Shown one piece after another: positions 12,035 to 14,396 of a stretch of DNA of 14,396 nt. The stretch spans positions 1 through 14,396 of the forward strand of contig JAICUZ010000034.1 in NCBI GenBank assembly GCA_025935595.1, in the 5' to 3' direction. Made by a program: the position numbers and the translations under genes. The DNA is from Burkholderiales bacterium (GTDB lineage Bacteria > Actinomycetota > Thermoleophilia > Gaiellales > Gaiellaceae). The notes beneath the pieces were generated by a model. It worked only from the letters and a program-made list of their open reading frames with translations, made no database searches and was not told where the DNA came from. Position 1 is the stretch's first letter. Every line of letters begins with the position of its first letter.

Positions 12035-12595
12035 TCAGGACGGACGGCCGAGGCGGACGAAGCACGTCGCGAGGTGGTCGTCGACGACCCCGCAGGCCTG
12101 CATCGCGGCGTACACGGTCGTCGGTCCGACGAACCGAAAGCCCGCTTTCCGCAGCGCTTTCGCGAGGGCGGTCGACTCCGGCGTGGACGGCTGCCAGTCC
12201 TTCTGAGTCTGCGGGACGTCATGCTGCTCCGGCCGGAAGGACCAGAAGAGCTCGTGCAGCGGCGTCGAGTCGCGCAGCGCAACCGTCGCGCGAGCGTTCG
12301 CGATCGCCGCCTCGATCTTGCCGCGATGCCGGACGATTCCCGCGTCCCCGAGCAGCCGCGCGACGTCGCGTTCGCCGAAGCGCGCGACCCGGTCGGGATC
12401 GAAGCCGGCGAACGCGGCGCGGAAGCCCTCGCGCTTACGCAGGATCGTCAGCCATGACAGCCCCGACTGGAATCCCTCCAGACAGAGTCGCTCGTAGAGC
12501 CCGTGCTCGTCGCGGACCGGATTGCCCCACTCCTCGTCGTGGTAGCTGTTGTAGAGCGGGTCGCTCGACTCCCAGCAGCGTGCGACGTCGGTCAA
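12035..12595 (-). CDS. tag: DNA-3-methyladenine glycosylase I
   Basis: This base-excision repair enzyme removes 3-methyladenine from alkylated DNA. The 186-residue protein aligns by eye with E. coli Tag throughout: CWESSDPLYNSYHDEEWG (7-24), CLEGFQSGLSW (38-48), DAGIVRHRGKIEAAIANAR (84-102), FWSFRP (117-122), KALRKAGFRFVGPTTVYAAM (146-165) and QACGVVDDHLATC (166-178). All four zinc ligands are present (Cys7, His19, His174, Cys178), and the Glu of CLEG is the family's substrate-contacting residue. The TTG start at 12595 is chosen because it puts Cys7 and the first motif at the expected distance from the N-terminus and overlaps the Rieske stop by four bases (TTGA). An upstream extension would run through the Rieske gene in another frame. 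It is the last gene of the suf-type operon, an unusual partner for Fe-S assembly genes. The candidate RNA begins about 20 bases after its stop. Confidence 0.95.
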   Translation of the reverse strand: MTDVARCWESSDPLYNSYHDEEWGNPVRDEHGLYERLCLEGFQSGLSWLTILRKREGFRAAFAGFDPDRVARFGERDVARLLGDAGIVRHRGKIEAAIANARATVALRDSTPLHELFWSFRPEQHDVPQTQKDWQPSTPESTALAKALRKAGFRFVGPTTVYAAMQACGVVDDHLATCFVRLGRPS

Positions 12596-12909
12596 TCGAT
12601 GACCTCGACCTGCACGATCCCGTCCTCGACGGTGACGGAGTAGATCTGCACCGGCTCGTAGGCCGGCAGCGACATCGGGATCCCCGTCTCCAGGTCGAAC
12701 GCCGACCCGTGGCGCGGGCAGATCACGCGGCACAGGTCCTGGTCCCATTCGCCTTCGGCGAGTGGGCCGTCGTCGTGCGAGCAGCGGTCCTCGATCGCGA
12801 GCAGCTTGCCGTTGCAGTTGTAGACACCGATCGAGGTCCAGCCGAGCGTGACGATCTTCGACGAGCCGGGACCGAACTCGTCGAGCGGCGCTACGTGGAC
12901 CTTCGGCAA
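12592..12909 (-). CDS. Rieske [2Fe-2S] ferredoxin, non-haem iron dioxygenase type
   Basis: This is a 105-residue soluble electron carrier. The two halves of the Rieske cluster site are CSH (Cys43, His45) in DRCSHDDGPL and CPRH (Cys64, His67) in RVICPRHGSAFDLETG, with the usual glycine and proline around them. There is no membrane anchor, so it is of the small cytoplasmic type found as dioxygenase ferredoxins and in actinobacterial suf clusters. There it is often called a 'Rieske-like' or SufB-associated ferredoxin. The start is TTG at 12909, three bases after the sufU stop; translation from it gives MPKVHVAPLDEFG, a normal beginning for the family. It overlaps tag by four bases. In this setting it may be a client or an accessory for Fe-S assembly; no partner oxygenase is visible. 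Confidence 0.93.
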   Translation of the reverse strand: MPKVHVAPLDEFGPGSSKIVTLGWTSIGVYNCNGKLLAIEDRCSHDDGPLAEGEWDQDLCRVICPRHGSAFDLETGIPMSLPAYEPVQIYSVTVEDGIVQVEVID

Positions 12910-12912
12910 CCG

Positions 12913-13359
12913 CTAGCCCTCGTCGAGCCGGAGCTCGTTCTCGAGCCCGCGCCACTCCTCGGGGAGCGGCGTGCCCTTCGACCGGTGCAACGCGACCTTG
13001 AGGACGCCGAGGCCGAGGATCGCGCACTTGAGGCGGACCGGCGTCAGCGGTATCCCGATCTCGTCGAGCAGCTCGTCCTTCGGCAGCACCGCTACCTCGG
13101 ACGCCTTCCGGCCCTTCACCATCTCGGTGAGCATCGACGTCGCCGCCTGCGAGATCGCGCAGCCGCGCCCCTCGAAGCTGATGTCATCGATCGTGTCACC
13201 GTCGTCGCCGAAGCGCACGAAGATCGAAACCTCGTCGCCGCACAGCGGGTTCTGCCCCTCCGCGTGCGCGTCGGCGGGATCGAGCGCACCGTGGCCGCGC
13301 GGGTTCTTGTAGTGGTCCAGGATGACCTCGCGGTACATCTGCTGATCGAGGTCAGACAC
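12913..13359 (-). CDS. sufU: Fe-S assembly sulfurtransferase/scaffold SufU
   Basis: SufU accepts sulfur from SufS and passes it to the SufBCD scaffold. The 148-residue protein has MYREVILDHYKNPRGHG (8-24), NPLCGDEV (37-44; Cys40 and Asp42), GRGCAISQAATSML (64-77; Cys67) and RLKCAILGL (109-117; Cys112). These are the three cysteines and one aspartate that bind zinc in SufU. The conserved Gly-rich region between the second and third cysteine is present, which separates SufU from IscU. The start is GTG 13359, overlapping the sufS stop by eight bases; it gives VSDLDQQMYREV, as in other SufU proteins. A longer frame to 13458 would extend into sufS and adds an Arg/Ser-rich stretch without family features. 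The Rieske gene starts three bases after its stop. Confidence 0.95.
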   Translation of the reverse strand: MSDLDQQMYREVILDHYKNPRGHGALDPADAHAEGQNPLCGDEVSIFVRFGDDGDTIDDISFEGRGCAISQAATSMLTEMVKGRKASEVAVLPKDELLDEIGIPLTPVRLKCAILGLGVLKVALHRSKGTPLPEEWRGLENELRLDEG

Positions 13360-14396
13360 CGAACGTCTCCTTGACCTTGGCGAGCCCGGCGACGAGGCGA
13401 TCGACGTCCTCCGGGATCGAATAGAGGTAAAAGCTCGCGCGCGTGGTCGCTGCGACACCGAGACGCGTCATCAGCGGCTGCGTGCAATGGTGGCCGGCCC
13501 GCACGGCGACGTTCTCCCAGTTGAGGATCTGCGCGACGTCGTGCGGATGCACGTTCTCGAGCTCGAAGCTGACGATCCCGGTGCGGCGGTCGGCCGGCGG
13601 GCCGAACACGCGAATGCCGTCGATCTCGGCGAGTGCGTCCATCGTCTGCACGACGAGGTCGTGCTCGTGCGCCTCGATCGCGTCGAGACCGACCTCGGAG
13701 ACGTAGTCGAGCGCGACGCCGAACCCGTAGGCCTCGGCGATCGCCGGCGTGCCGGCCTCGAACTTGTACGGCAGCTCGTTCCAGCTCGTTCGCTCGAGTG
13801 ACACGGACCGGATCATCTCGCCGCCGAAGTTGAACGGCTGCATCTCCTCGAGCAGCTCCCGCTTGCCCCAGAGAGCGCCGACGCCGCTCGGCCCGCACAG
13901 CTTGTGCGACGAGAAGGCGAGGAAGTCGCAGCCGAGCGCCTGCACGTCGATCTTCCTGTGCGGAGCGGCCTGCGCTGCGTCGACGACCATGATCGCGCCC
14001 TGCTCGTGCGCCCACGCCGCGAGCTTCTCGACCGGGTTGATCGTGCCGAGCGTGTTCGAGACGAGGTTGTTCGCGACGACCTTGACGTTGCCGCGCTTCG
14101 CGATGTCGTCGAGCGAGTCCAGCTGCAGCTCACCGAGATCGTCGATGGGAATGTGCGCGAACTGCGCGCCGGTCTTCTTCGCGATGAACTGCCACGGCAC
14201 GAAGTTCGCGTGGTGCTCGAGCTCGGTGACGACGACGACGTCGCCCGGCCCGAGGTTGTCGAGCCCCCAGGCGTAGGCGACGAGGTTGATCGCCTCCGTG
14301 GCGCTGCGCGTGAAGATGACCTCGCGGTTCGACGGCGCGTTGATCAGCGCGCGCACCTTCTCGCGCGCACCCTCATAGCCGGCGGTCGCGCGCTCG
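13352..14396 (-). CDS. sufS: Cysteine desulfurase SufS (5' end missing)
   Basis: SufS takes sulfur from L-cysteine as a protein persulfide with pyridoxal phosphate. The frame is open to the right edge of the window, so the N-terminus is outside; 347 residues are visible, beginning ERATAGYEGAREKVRALINA. Key blocks are FTRSATEAINLVAYAWG, TELEHHANFVPWQ, VVDAAQAAPHRKIDVQ, the cofactor-lysine segment FSSHKLCGPSGVGALWG (Lys encoded at 13903-13901) and the catalytic cysteine in RAGHHCTQPLM (Cys encoded at 13486-13484). The RAGHHC context and about 400-residue full length mark the group II (SufS/CsdA) desulfurases rather than IscS. Its stop overlaps sufU by eight bases; sufBCD would be expected farther upstream on this strand, outside the window. 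Confidence 0.96.
   Translation of the reverse strand, partial: ERATAGYEGAREKVRALINAPSNREVIFTRSATEAINLVAYAWGLDNLGPGDVVVVTELEHHANFVPWQFIAKKTGAQFAHIPIDDLGELQLDSLDDIAKRGNVKVVANNLVSNTLGTINPVEKLAAWAHEQGAIMVVDAAQAAPHRKIDVQALGCDFLAFSSHKLCGPSGVGALWGKRELLEEMQPFNFGGEMIRSVSLERTSWNELPYKFEAGTPAIAEAYGFGVALDYVSEVGLDAIEAHEHDLVVQTMDALAEIDGIRVFGPPADRRTGIVSFELENVHPHDVAQILNWENVAVRAGHHCTQPLMTRLGVAATTRASFYLYSIPEDVDRLVAGLAKVKETFGV

Noticed and set aside
13349..13360. GGTGTCTGACC on the minus strand at the sufS-sufU junction, similar to half of the 2562-2574 palindrome.
   Set aside because: It is explained by coding sequence for the SufS C-terminus and SufU start and lacks the full symmetry.
12454..13374. A 306-codon plus-strand frame opposite tag, the Rieske gene and sufU.
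   Set aside because: It spans three convincingly annotated minus-strand genes and shows no domain.

Overview
The window is GC-rich, gene-dense chromosomal DNA that reads as actinobacterial. The evidence is a PASTA-type Ser/Thr kinase next to D-Ala-D-Ala ligase, a second membrane kinase with an MviN-like extracellular C-terminus, a dCTP deaminase that matches the mycobacterial bifunctional Dcd type almost block for block, and a SufS-SufU-Rieske cluster. Gene content and codon style would fit a deep-branching lineage such as Thermoleophilia, but that placement is inference. Start codons GTG and TTG are common, and 4-base GTGA or TTGA stop/start overlaps join at least four gene pairs. No tRNA, rRNA, CRISPR array or insertion sequence was seen.

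Layout. (1) 1-2545, plus strand: the 3' part of a PASTA kinase gene, translationally coupled to ddl (cell-wall sensing and peptidoglycan precursor synthesis). (2) 2546-3779: a two-gene unit (pentapeptide-repeat protein plus an unrecognised 199-residue protein with a histidine-glycine 'HGSNN' motif) bounded on both sides by unusual paired palindromes. (3) 3785-6508, minus strand: a class III aminotransferase of the GabT type followed after 30 bases by a second Ser/Thr kinase with one membrane helix and a discoidin-like outer domain. (4) 6616-8310, plus: a compact alpha-glucan phosphorylase. (5) 8307-8529: a 56-residue His-rich/coiled-coil gene on the minus strand, divergent from a MarR regulator, with a palindromic operator candidate between them. 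(6) 8522-11781, plus: marR, dcd, an atypical short-chain dehydrogenase, a second marR and a secreted beta-propeller protein, mostly overlapping. (7) 11800-12014, minus: an apparent structured RNA with an 18-bp long-range helix, a GAAA-capped terminator hairpin and a 13-codon open frame behind a perfect ribosome binding site. (8) 12035-14396, minus: sufS (incomplete), sufU, a Rieske ferredoxin and tag (3-methyladenine DNA glycosylase), a tightly packed operon for Fe-S cluster assembly with a DNA repair gene at its end.

The strongest candidates for something undescribed are the RNA element at 11800-12014, the palindrome-bounded gene pair at 2546-3779, and the micro-gene/MarR divergent switch at 8307-8529. 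All functional statements come from reading motifs; no searches were run.
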